This document shows positions 7,485 to 15,519 of a stretch of 15,639 nucleotides of DNA, piece after piece. The first letter of the stretch is position 1. Each line of letters begins with the position of its first letter. The notes below the pieces were generated by a model. It had not been told where the DNA came from. It did no database searches and saw nothing but the letters and a program-made list of their open reading frames with translations. The DNA comes from Candidatus Aminicenantota bacterium (GTDB taxonomy: Bacteria; Acidobacteriota; B3-B38; Guanabaribacteriales; B3-B38), in contig JAOUOQ010000020.1 of assembly GCA_029880275.1 (NCBI GenBank), positions 1-15,639 on the forward strand. Direction: 5' to 3'. The translations under genes were made by a program, and so were the position numbers.

Positions 7485-8309
7485 TTGCGAAAAAACACAC
7501 TGTTTATCGCCCTCTTTCTCATCGCTATTCTTACCGGTGGATGCGCCAGCAACAAGGAACTCCTCCGTGTGCAGGACGACATCGACCAGATTAAAGCCCA
7601 GGTGTCAGAGTTGGAGCGGAAAGACGATGCCGTAGAAAGGGAGCTGGAGAGGCTCGATTACGAGTTAACCAAACAGATAGAGGCTATCAAGCGGAGCCAG
7701 GCGGATACTCTGGTCAAAATAGACACCCTGACCACCGAGTTCCAGATCCTCAGCGAGAAGCTCGACGACACCAACTTTCGTATCTCCTCTCTCTCGCAGC
7801 AGGTGGCTGGATTGCAGCTCAGCCGTCCCCCACTTCCCCAATATACAGAACAGCAGGCGGGACAACCTCCAGAGACCACCGAAGCTCCTCGGACCGCTGA
7901 GGAAACCCCCTCTACCCCCCAGTCCCTTTACAATACCGCCTATGCCGATTATCTAAGGGGGGATTACGACCTGGCTATAAACGGCTTCCAGGAATTTCTC
8001 CGACTCTTTGCCGATTCCGAGTTGGCTGATAACGCCCAGTACTGGATTGGGGAGTGCTATTACAGCCAGGGGAAGTTCATGCAGGCGGTGAAGGAATTTG
8101 ACAAGGTAATTATTAACTTCCCTCAGGCGGATAAGCTTCCAGCCGCTCACCTGAAAAAAGCTCTTTCCTACTTTGAGCTGAATCAGATAGGTCAGGCGGT
8201 AATCCAGCTGCAGCAGCTTATTAAAGAATTCCCCACCTCCAACGAAGCCCGCATAGCACGCGAAAAATTAGAGAGCCTGGGGCTCAGCCCTCCGCCCCAG
8301 AGAGGTTAA
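7485..8309 (+). CDS. cpoB: Tol-Pal associated protein CpoB/YbgF, predicted lipoprotein form
   Basis: CpoB (YbgF) is the periplasmic partner of the Tol system that coordinates outer-membrane constriction with peptidoglycan synthesis. The start is a TTG with a strong GAGGAGGT 8 bp upstream. An N-terminal signal ends in a good lipobox, LTGGC (Cys20), so this version is probably lipid-anchored, unlike soluble enterobacterial CpoB. A predicted coiled coil spans about residues 22-105 and a Pro/Glu/Thr-rich linker about 107-145. Tetratricopeptide repeats run from about 146 to 265, with LYNTAYADYLRGDYDLAINGF, AQYWIGECYYSQGKFMQAV and AHLKKALSYFELNQIGQAV. Length (274 aa) fits the family. It follows pal by 41 bp and precedes ssb by 24 bp. 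Confidence 0.9.
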   Translation: MRKNTLFIALFLIAILTGGCASNKELLRVQDDIDQIKAQVSELERKDDAVERELERLDYELTKQIEAIKRSQADTLVKIDTLTTEFQILSEKLDDTNFRISSLSQQVAGLQLSRPPLPQYTEQQAGQPPETTEAPRTAEETPSTPQSLYNTAYADYLRGDYDLAINGFQEFLRLFADSELADNAQYWIGECYYSQGKFMQAVKEFDKVIINFPQADKLPAAHLKKALSYFELNQIGQAVIQLQQLIKEFPTSNEARIAREKLESLGLSPPPQRG

Positions 8310-8333
8310 CCATAAAAAGAGACGGTGGGATAA

Positions 8334-8753
8334 ATGGCGAGAAACTTTAACAGCGTTAATAAGGTAATACTGTTAGGCAGATTGGGAAAGGACCCCGAGC
8401 TGAAATACATCCCCAGTGGTGCTCCAGTGGCTAATTTCAGCATCGCTACCGATGAGGTATGGGTTGATAAAAACAACGAAAAGCAAAAACGCACCGAATG
8501 GCACCGGATTGTCGCCTGGGGAAAGCAGGCGGAGTTCTGTGGTGAGTATCTGTCAAAAGGGAGACTGCTCTATGTAGAGGGGAGGCTTCGCAGCCGCACC
8601 TGGGAGGACCGCAACGGTAATCAGAGAACAACCACTGAAGTTAATGCTACTGACATAGTGCTGCTTGGTCGTCGCCCTGAGGAAGCCCCTGAAGAAGCCC
8701 AACCGGAAACCTCCGAAGAGGAAGAGATTACAGACGAGGACATCCCTTTCTAA
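8334..8753 (+). CDS. ssb: Single-stranded DNA-binding protein
   Basis: SSB coats single-stranded DNA during replication, repair and recombination and recruits partners through its acidic tail. The 139-aa protein has the OB fold at about residues 1-112. Hallmarks are NKVILLGRLGKDPELKY, TEWHRIVAWGKQAEFC and a basic beta-hairpin RLRSRTWEDRNGN. The tail is short and acidic and ends in EEITDEDIPF, matching the conserved DDDIPF tip. The linker is much shorter than in enterobacterial SSB (178 aa). Only 24 bp separate it from cpoB with no terminator or clear promoter, so it probably rides on the tol-pal transcript, an unusual neighbour for ssb. A GGTGGG about 5 bp before the ATG is a moderate ribosome site. 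Confidence 0.95.
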   Translation: MARNFNSVNKVILLGRLGKDPELKYIPSGAPVANFSIATDEVWVDKNNEKQKRTEWHRIVAWGKQAEFCGEYLSKGRLLYVEGRLRSRTWEDRNGNQRTTTEVNATDIVLLGRRPEEAPEEAQPETSEEEEITDEDIPF

Positions 8754-8876
8754 ATCCTTGCGCCAGCGAATTGAAGCACATTCACTCATTTAACATGAGG
8801 TCCTTATTCTTAAAAGGAGACGATTCCTCTTCCCCGCAGGTAACAAATGGGAAGGAGCAATAGTGGGAAGGAAGGT

Positions 8877-9617
8877 TCAATTTGCCTTGTTCTTCTGCTT
8901 CAATAAATTCAACAAACGCAGCGCATACAATACCTGCAATGCCAGAAGGGAGTTCTCCCTCCCCATTAAGGATATAATTTCCTCTAAATTCCTATTTCCG
9001 TCGATCTTGGTAACTATAAGGTCGACTATCTCATTGTAAGAGAGGAGCCTATAGCCTGTTAAAAAATTATCGTTCAGCTCAAATACCACCGAAGGGGAGC
9101 CCAACTGCCTTTCAAACCATTCTCTATCCTTAATCTGGAAAATCCCATTGAATATCAGCTGCATTGCATTAAGGGGGAGCTTGGGCAGTCTTTTGGGGAG
9201 CCTTCCTCGGTATATCCAGTAGAAGCCCTCCTTCCACTGAAAAGTGCTGAGGAGGACTGTTGCAATCTGCCGCTTGGCTCCTAACAGGAGCTCAGTTTTT
9301 TCAATATAGCCGAGCCTCAGCAACACATTCGCTAAAGTGTTGCTATTGTCAACCATCTTCTGAGCTGCCTTGAGCTGCTTCTTCGTCAGCTTCCCCTGGT
9401 GTATGAGAAGCTCTCCCAGGCGAAACCTCTCCTCATTTGAATGAGCAAAAATTATCCTCCCGTCCTGAAAATAGATAGCTTTCTTGACCCTGTTCTGGGC
9501 TAATACCAGCTCCCCGGTGAACCTTTTCTCTATAAGATAAAGGAGTAGATGGGGAAAAAGATAATTGTCAAACTGACCCTTTCCACAAAGCTCTGGCATT
9601 GCAGTCTCATCCATCAC
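8877..9617 (-). CDS. DUF4388 domain-containing protein
   Basis: The N-terminal half (about residues 15-140) fits the DUF4388/PATAN-like pattern. It has a leucine-rich helix (YLFPHLLLYLIEKRFTGELV), then beta-strands with KKAIYFQDGRIIFAHSN, then GELLIHQGKLTKKQLKAA. Proteins of this type appear with signalling and gliding or type IV pilus regulators in several phyla, but a biochemical function is not established. The C-terminal part (about 165-246) is Leu-rich and probably a winged-helix or helical domain. There is no signal peptide or membrane helix, so it is likely cytoplasmic. The start is uncertain: GTG at 9617, ATG at 9614, or ATG at 9599, the last preceded by a weak GGATGAG. It lies downstream of rnpB on the same strand and converges with ssb. 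Confidence 0.72.
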   Translation of the reverse strand: MMDETAMPELCGKGQFDNYLFPHLLLYLIEKRFTGELVLAQNRVKKAIYFQDGRIIFAHSNEERFRLGELLIHQGKLTKKQLKAAQKMVDNSNTLANVLLRLGYIEKTELLLGAKRQIATVLLSTFQWKEGFYWIYRGRLPKRLPKLPLNAMQLIFNGIFQIKDREWFERQLGSPSVVFELNDNFLTGYRLLSYNEIVDLIVTKIDGNRNLEEIISLMGRENSLLALQVLYALRLLNLLKQKNKAN

Positions 9618-9728
9618 CGAGGGGGAGGGAACTCCAATATAGATTTTCCTTCCCCGAAAAGTGAGACTTAATCTTTTCTGTTGGAGAAAAAATTATTCCT
9701 TATGAATTCCAAAGGCAAGTAGAAAAAA

Positions 9729-10095
9729 CCCGAGCAGAGTATAAGCCGGATTCTGTTCCCCTGTGAGGGGTGATGGTCATTTGTCTATAGATGTTAATTG
9801 CTCAACACCTTTTGCGACCTACCCGGAAACATCGTGCGGGCCACACTATAGCGTTTCCCTATTTGGTCTTGCTCCGTGTGGGGTTTACCATGCCTCCAAC
9901 ATCACTGCTGAAGCGGTGAGCTCTTACCTCGCCTTTTCACCCTTACCCTGAGAATAATCTCAGGGCGGTATATTTTCTGTGGCACTTTCCTTGGGGTCAC
10001 CCCCACTGGGCATTACCCAGCACACTGCCCTACGGAGTCCGGACTTTCCTCTGATGCCTCAGGGGCCTCAGCGACCATCTGCTCTACTCGGGCTC
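9729..10095 (-). ncRNA. rnpB: RNase P RNA, bacterial type A
   Basis: This RNA is the catalytic subunit of RNase P, which trims tRNA 5' leaders. On the minus strand the conserved 5' block GAGGAAAGTCCGGACTCC and the 3' block ACAGAATCCGGCTTA are both present and correctly spaced. P1 pairs CCCGAGTAGAG (10082-10092) with CTCTGCTCGGG (9729-9739), 11 bp with one G-U. A P12-like arm is a clear stem (CCCTGAGA/TCTCAGGG, within 9946-9965). GGTAAACCCC near 9882-9892 is the L15 loop that contacts the tRNA CCA end. Length of about 367 nt is normal for type A. The 5' end is placed from the promoter. The 3' end is placed at P1, immediately followed by six U residues (9723-9728), which may also serve as the terminator. 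Confidence 0.95.
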
Positions 10096-10102
10096 ATTTA
10101 TA

Positions 10103-10131
10103 ATTATAAATCAATTTTCCCTGGTTGGCAA
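10103..10131 (-). promoter_or_regulatory. Near-consensus sigma-70 promoter of rnpB
   Basis: On the minus strand TTGCCA (-35, 10126-10131) and TATAAT (-10, 10103-10108) are separated by exactly 17 bp. The -10 is a perfect match and the -35 matches at four of six bases. The start is predicted at about 10095-10096, next to the first P1 bases, which fits a stable RNA with little leader to remove. Confidence 0.85.
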
Positions 10132-10170
10132 GAGGAAGTCGATTTATATTCTCCACCCTCCTCTCTACAC

Positions 10171-11562
10171 TTAGCTTTCCGGTTCCGGTCGAGCCTTACC
10201 CTGCGAGGGAAGCAGACCGTAGTGTTTCATCTTCTTATAAAGATTGCTACGGGGGGTGCCTATTTTTCTGGCTGTTTGGAGAATGTTCCAGTTGTTCTCC
10301 CTGAGCTTGGCCAGCAAAAATTCACGCTCGGAAGTGCCTTTAAATTCTTTAAGGGTGTTATACTCTTCAAAACTGCGTGGTGAGAGCTCAGCTCCCTGCA
10401 GCATATTTTCAGGAAGCTCTTCCACACCTATCACCTCACCCGGAGACATGATGATCAATCTCTCTATGGTATTCTGCAACTCCCTGACATTACCGGGCCA
10501 GTTGTATTCTATCAAGAGTTCCATCAACTCATCAGCAAACTTTTTCTCCTTGAAGTTATTGCTCCGACAGTAAGTCTTGATGAAGTATTTAACCAGCAGG
10601 GGAATGTCCTCCTTCCGCTCCCTCAGCGGTGGGACATATATCGGTATCACATTAAGCCGGAAGTAAAGATCCTGGCGGAATAATCTCTTCTGAATTCGCT
10701 CCTCCAGATTCTGATTTGTGGCGGCGAGCACCCGCACATTCACTTTTATGGTCTTGGTAGAGCCTATTCGTTCCACCTCCCCTTCCTGGAGCACCCGCAG
10801 AACCTTCGACTGGGTCTTCAAGCTCATATCAGCCACCTCGTCCAGAAATATGGTTCCCCCATCCGCCTGCTCAAATTTTCCGATTTTCTTCTCAGTAGCT
10901 CCGGTAAAGGAGCCTTTCTCGTGCCCGAAGAGCTCGCTTTCAATTAACTCATCGGGGATTGCCGCGCAGTTGACCTGAACAAAGGAGGTCTGGTTTTGCC
11001 CACTAATGCGGTGAATCGCCCTGGCAATGAGTTCCTTACCAGTGCCGCTCTCCCCGGTTATCAACACGGTGGCATTAGTGGGTGCCACCTTCCGGATGGT
11101 GTCCCATATCTCCTTCATGGCGGAGCTTTCGCCCACCATCTCATAGCGCTGCTCAAATCTGGATTTGAGAGCAAGGTTTTCCTCTTGCAGCCTTTTCTGC
11201 TCCAGGGCATTTTTTATCACCAGCAGGATTCTTTCACGCTCCAGAGGCTTTTCGATGAAGTTGAACGCTCCCAGCTTGGTGGCTTCTACCGCCGTGCTGA
11301 TAGTCCCATGACCGGAGATAACCACCACTATAGGGGGAGTCGCCAGCTTCTCCTTCAACTCCTTGAGAACCTCCAGCCCATCCATCTTGGGCATCTTTAT
11401 ATCAAGCAGCATAAGGTCGGGCTTATGGAGTTGGATCAGGGTCAGCCCCTTCTTCCCCTCGTCAGCCAGCAGCACCTCATATCCTTCGTATTCAAGGATC
11501 ATCCGGAGGGAGTCTCTTATCCCCTCCTCGTCATCTACTACCAGTATTTTCCCTTTTGTCAT
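10171..11562 (-). CDS. NtrC/NtrX-type sigma-54-dependent response regulator
   Basis: The protein is a two-component response regulator that, when phosphorylated, uses ATP hydrolysis to open sigma-54 promoters. The receiver domain (about residues 1-120) has Asp10/Asp11, phospho-acceptor Asp54 (LMLLDIKMP), Ser83 and Lys105. The AAA+ domain (about 142-370) has Walker A GESGTGKE (170-177), a GSFTGA loop (217-222) in place of the usual GAFTGA, and Walker B GGTIFLDE (235-242). It also has the PPLRERKEDI and NWPGNVRELQ motifs. A Fis-type helix-turn-helix lies at the end (about 423-450, NWNILQTARKIGTPRSNLYKKM). The receiver looks most like NtrX, but no cognate kinase is visible, so no symbol is given. 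It lies 71 bp downstream of htrA. The start MTKGKILVVDDEEG is convincing, although there is no good Shine-Dalgarno site. Confidence 0.92.
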   Translation of the reverse strand: MTKGKILVVDDEEGIRDSLRMILEYEGYEVLLADEGKKGLTLIQLHKPDLMLLDIKMPKMDGLEVLKELKEKLATPPIVVVISGHGTISTAVEATKLGAFNFIEKPLERERILLVIKNALEQKRLQEENLALKSRFEQRYEMVGESSAMKEIWDTIRKVAPTNATVLITGESGTGKELIARAIHRISGQNQTSFVQVNCAAIPDELIESELFGHEKGSFTGATEKKIGKFEQADGGTIFLDEVADMSLKTQSKVLRVLQEGEVERIGSTKTIKVNVRVLAATNQNLEERIQKRLFRQDLYFRLNVIPIYVPPLRERKEDIPLLVKYFIKTYCRSNNFKEKKFADELMELLIEYNWPGNVRELQNTIERLIIMSPGEVIGVEELPENMLQGAELSPRSFEEYNTLKEFKGTSEREFLLAKLRENNWNILQTARKIGTPRSNLYKKMKHYGLLPSQGKARPEPES

Positions 11563-11568
11563 TTTGCC

Positions 11569-11597
11569 AAAAAAGAAGGGGGCATTACACTCCCTTC
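11569..11597 (-). terminator. Hairpin plus T6 between htrA and the response regulator
   Basis: On the minus strand GAAGGG (11592-11597) pairs with CCCTTC (11575-11580) across an 11-nt loop, and TTTTTT (11569-11574) follows directly. This is a small intrinsic-terminator shape 37 bp after the htrA stop. The T-run ends only 6 bp before the response regulator ATG, so the same element could act as an attenuator for that gene. The stem is only 6 bp, so read-through is likely. Confidence 0.5.
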
Positions 11598-11633
11598 GCT
11601 AATATATACTTTTTTATTAGCCCTCGCTTCCTG

Positions 11634-13127
11634 TTATCCCACTCTGACAGCGACATATCTGGAGGTCACGTTCCCAAAGGCATCCACCGAACTGATGTAG
11701 AAGAGCACCACATCTCCTTTACTCAAAGCATCCCTCAATAAGCGGCGATATTGGCTGACATTCTCCACAGCAACCTGATTGATCTCCCTGATGACATCAC
11801 CACGGCTTATACCGGCATCAGCGGCCGGGCTCAGGGGCTGCACCTGAGTCACCAGCACTCCTTTCATATCTTCGGTGTATCCGTAGCGACGGGCTAAGCT
11901 GGAGGTCAGATTCTCTACTGAGATCCCTATCTTCCCCTCGATCTCCTCTCCTTCTTCCCTTTCAGCTTCAGCTTCTTGCAGTTCGGGACGCTCGGTTATA
12001 GTGGCTGTCAGCTCTTGTACCTTGCCCTGGCGGATGATCTTAATCTTGACCTTCTTCCCTGGAGAGGTCTCCGCTACAATGTTATAGAGGGCGTTGCGGG
12101 AATCGACCTTTTTGCCATCGAACTCCGTAATGACATCTCCCTTCTGCAGGCCAGCTTCGGCAGCCGGAGTCCCTTCCTGTACATCACCAACCAGAGTTCC
12201 CTCAGTTGATGGAAGCTTCATCATCTCTGCCAGCTCAGGGGTGAGCTCCTGAGGGGTGATACCCAGATAGCCGTAGGTAACCTTTCCCTTCATTAAATCG
12301 GGTAGAATTTTCTTGGCCATGTTTATGGGAATGGCAAAGCCGAGGTTCTCCCTCATGGCTACAATCAGGGTGTTAATCCCAATAACCTCACCTTTTAAAT
12401 TGATGAGAGGTCCACCGCTGTTGCCTTCATTGATAGCCGCATCAGTCTGCAGGTAGTTGAAAAAAGCTACATTCTCTGCCCCCAGAGTCCTCCCCTTGGC
12501 GCTTATCACCCCTACGGTCGCTGTATGGTCCAGTGCCACCGGGTTGCCAATAGCCATAACCCATTCGCCTACACGCACCTTATCCGAATCTCCGAGAATA
12601 GCCACCGAGAGGTCTCTTTCAGCATCTATCTTGATGAGCGCTATGTCCCGCAGCTGGTCGCTGCCAATGAGCTTAGCCTTGAATTCCTTGTCATCGGAGA
12701 GCTTGACCTTAATCTGGTCGGCATTTCTCACTACATGATGATTAGTCAGAATGTAGCCGTCTTTGCTGATAACAATGCCGGAACCTGCTACCTTTCGGGC
12801 GATATCCTCTCCCGGTCTCTGCCTGAAAAAGTCTGGGCCAAAAAAGAATTCCTCCAGAGGGGTGGGGCTTCGGCCCAAAGACTCACCCTTAACCACCATC
12901 ACACTGGTGATGTTGACCACTGTGGGATTGACCTTGTCAACTATATCGGCGAAGTTCAGAGGGGGATGCTCTTCCGTCCCCTCTTGATACGCGGGAACCT
13001 CCTCTTCTCTCTCCTTGAGAGCAAAGGAGGGGGGTGTCATCTCAAAGGAGCCGGCAATAATCATGCCGATTAAAAGAGAAACTGTCGCCACCAGCGATGC
13101 TAACAAATAGAATCTCCCTTTCGTCAT
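11634..13127 (-). CDS. htrA: HtrA/DegP/Do-family periplasmic serine protease
   Basis: This protease-chaperone degrades or refolds damaged envelope proteins. The 497-aa protein begins with a membrane-targeting segment (about residues 6-26), either a signal peptide or an anchor. The trypsin-like domain (about 58-270) carries the full triad: His131 in TNHHVV, Asp161 in RDIALIKID and Ser237 in GNSGGP. PDZ1 is about 276-380 (YLGITPQELTPELAEMM) and PDZ2 about 390-495 (GKIGISVENLTSSLARRYGY). An acidic linker joins them (EAEREEGEEIEGK). Two PDZ domains and the length match DegP/DegQ, and the sequence alone does not separate those two. AGGAGG lies about 10 bp before the ATG. It has its own promoter near 13241-13269. 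Confidence 0.95.
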   Translation of the reverse strand: MTKGRFYLLASLVATVSLLIGMIIAGSFEMTPPSFALKEREEEVPAYQEGTEEHPPLNFADIVDKVNPTVVNITSVMVVKGESLGRSPTPLEEFFFGPDFFRQRPGEDIARKVAGSGIVISKDGYILTNHHVVRNADQIKVKLSDDKEFKAKLIGSDQLRDIALIKIDAERDLSVAILGDSDKVRVGEWVMAIGNPVALDHTATVGVISAKGRTLGAENVAFFNYLQTDAAINEGNSGGPLINLKGEVIGINTLIVAMRENLGFAIPINMAKKILPDLMKGKVTYGYLGITPQELTPELAEMMKLPSTEGTLVGDVQEGTPAAEAGLQKGDVITEFDGKKVDSRNALYNIVAETSPGKKVKIKIIRQGKVQELTATITERPELQEAEAEREEGEEIEGKIGISVENLTSSLARRYGYTEDMKGVLVTQVQPLSPAADAGISRGDVIREINQVAVENVSQYRRLLRDALSKGDVVLFYISSVDAFGNVTSRYVAVRVG

Positions 13128-13240
13128 TTTATGTTGCCCTCCTGTAAAGGTTTGATTATATTTTTCTGTTTAAAAAGTGCATTGGGAGTCATTATATTCC
13201 CTACCACTTGCTTTTATAAATAAATGATGACTTTACTATA

Positions 13241-13269
13241 TTTATACTATAACTTAGATTTAATGTCAA
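13241..13269 (-). promoter_or_regulatory. Sigma-70-type promoter of htrA
   Basis: On the minus strand a perfect -35 TTGACA (13264-13269) is followed after 17 bp by TATAAA (13241-13246). The predicted start is about 13234, giving a leader of about 107 nt. It looks like a housekeeping promoter, with no obvious sigma-E or heat-shock sigma pattern. Confidence 0.72.
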
Positions 13270-13369
13270 CAAAGAACAACCTCATGCTAAATTCAATAAA
13301 TCTACTTTAATAGTCATTTTTATACAAAAAGATTGCCGTAAGATAAATTACACCTTCCCTCTGGATGTT

Positions 13370-13425
13370 AAAAAACTAAAGATGGGCGGAGTCATATCAT
13401 GAGTTTGATGGAGTTTGCTCCGCCC
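13370..13425 (-). terminator. Intrinsic terminator of the groESL operon
   Basis: On the minus strand, 11 bp after the groEL stop, GGGCGGAG (13418-13425) pairs perfectly with CTCCGCCC (13384-13391). A T-run follows (TTTAGTTTTTT, ending at 13370). The loop of 26 nt is long but can fold on itself. Stem strength and position support termination of groES-groEL before htrA. Confidence 0.65.
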
Positions 13426-13436
13426 CTAATTTATTC

Positions 13437-15056
<1,620 letters not shown>

Positions 15057-15070
15057 AGCTTAATACCTCC

Positions 15071-15361
15071 TTACTTCGCTATAATCCCTAATATCTCCTC
15101 CTCACGCACCACCACATGCTCCACCCCTTCTATCTCCACCTCATTGCCCGCATACTTGCCTACCAGCACCCGGTCGCCTACCTTCACCCTCAGGGGACGC
15201 AGGGTGCCATCCTCCAGCAGCCGCCCCTCTCCTACCGCTACTACCTCTCCCTCCATCGGCTTCTCACGGGCAGTGTCGGGAATGATGATGCCTCCCTTTA
15301 CCTCCTCGGCAGGCTCGTACCGCTTGACTAATACCCTGTCGTATAAAGGCTTTACCTTCAT
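15071..15361 (-). CDS. groS: Co-chaperonin GroES (10 kDa, HSP10)
   Basis: GroES is the heptameric lid of the GroEL chamber. The 96-aa length is typical. MKVKPLYDRVLVKR is the usual N-terminus, the mobile loop lies at about residues 17-33 with the GroEL-binding GGIIIPDTA, and GDRVLVGKYAGNEVEIEG is the conserved core. GGAGGT lies 9 bp before the ATG. It is the first gene of the groESL operon, 14 bp before groEL, under the CIRCE-controlled promoter upstream. Confidence 0.98.
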   Translation of the reverse strand: MKVKPLYDRVLVKRYEPAEEVKGGIIIPDTAREKPMEGEVVAVGEGRLLEDGTLRPLRVKVGDRVLVGKYAGNEVEIEGVEHVVVREEEILGIIAK

Positions 15362-15401
15362 ACCAGCTTCACCTCCTTACAGAAAGTTTTCCCATCAGAC
15401 A

Positions 15402-15428
15402 TTAGCACTCTCTATTGAAGAGTGCTGA
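15402..15428 (-). promoter_or_regulatory. CIRCE operator (HrcA binding site)
   Basis: The inverted repeat TTAGCACTC-N9-GAGTGCTGA is present. Consensus is TTAGCACTC-N9-GAGTGCTAA, so 17 of 18 arm bases match. It sits at the predicted groES transcription start and touches the -10. HrcA repressor bound here would block groESL in unstressed cells, and heat would relieve it. hrcA itself is not in the window. Confidence 0.96.
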
Positions 15429-15457
15429 TAATAGCATACCCCTCCACCCCTTGTCAA
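15428..15457 (-). promoter_or_regulatory. groESL promoter, sigma-70 type
   Basis: On the minus strand -35 TTGACA (15452-15457, perfect) and -10 TATTAT (15428-15433) are 18 bp apart. An AT-rich stretch lies upstream of the -35. The start is predicted at about 15421, inside CIRCE, with a leader of about 60 nt. CIRCE shares one base with the -10. Confidence 0.82.
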
Positions 15458-15477
15458 GAGGGAAAATGATATTTTAT

Positions 15478-15505
15478 TTGCCTTTCTGGTGAGCTATGCT
15501 ATAAT
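15478..15505 (+). promoter_or_regulatory. Divergent plus-strand promoter with extended -10
   Basis: TGCTATAAT gives a perfect -10 (15500-15505) plus an extended TGn element. A weaker -35 TTGCCT (15478-15483) lies 16 bp upstream. The predicted start is at 15512. It is back to back with the groES promoter, with only about 20 bp between the two -35 boxes. Confidence 0.65.
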
Positions 15506-15510
15506 TTTTT

Positions 15511-15519
15511 TGTGGATAA
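15511..15519 (-). promoter_or_regulatory. Perfect DnaA-box 9-mer at the start of the divergent gene
   Basis: TGTGGATAA on the plus strand is TTATCCACA on the minus strand, identical to the consensus DnaA box. It covers the predicted transcription start and the GTG of the partial gene. It is a single copy, so a chance match remains possible. Confidence 0.4.

Larger units (their letters stand above)
13128..13436. other. AT-rich gap between htrA and groEL
   Basis: This 309-bp stretch has no supportable gene. From the groEL side it holds the groESL hairpin terminator (13370-13425), an AT-rich spacer, the htrA promoter (13241-13269) and the roughly 107-nt htrA leader with its ribosome site. A second TATAAT on the minus strand (13191-13196) lacks a matching -35 and is not called. 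Confidence 0.7.

Noticed and set aside
8805..8855. Weak inverted repeats between ssb and the convergent DUF4388 gene, considered as a bidirectional terminator
   Set aside because: Stems are about 5-6 bp with wobbles or bulges, and there is no proper U-tract on the plus strand and only T4 on the minus strand. A terminator is expected here but not supportable.
9978..9994. TGGCAC-N5-TTGG resembling a sigma-54 -24/-12 promoter
   Set aside because: The -12 element is not TTGC, it lies inside rnpB on the opposite strand, and no gene follows.
10132..10170. Inverted repeat AGAGGA/TCCTCT after the response regulator stop, considered as its terminator
   Set aside because: The loop is over 20 nt, there is no U-tract, and the 3' arm overlaps the region next to the rnpB -35.
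9763..10383. Two plus-strand open frames across 9763-9951 and 9979-10383
   Set aside because: They lie opposite rnpB and the end of the response regulator. The conserved RNase P RNA blocks and P1 pairing explain the sequence.
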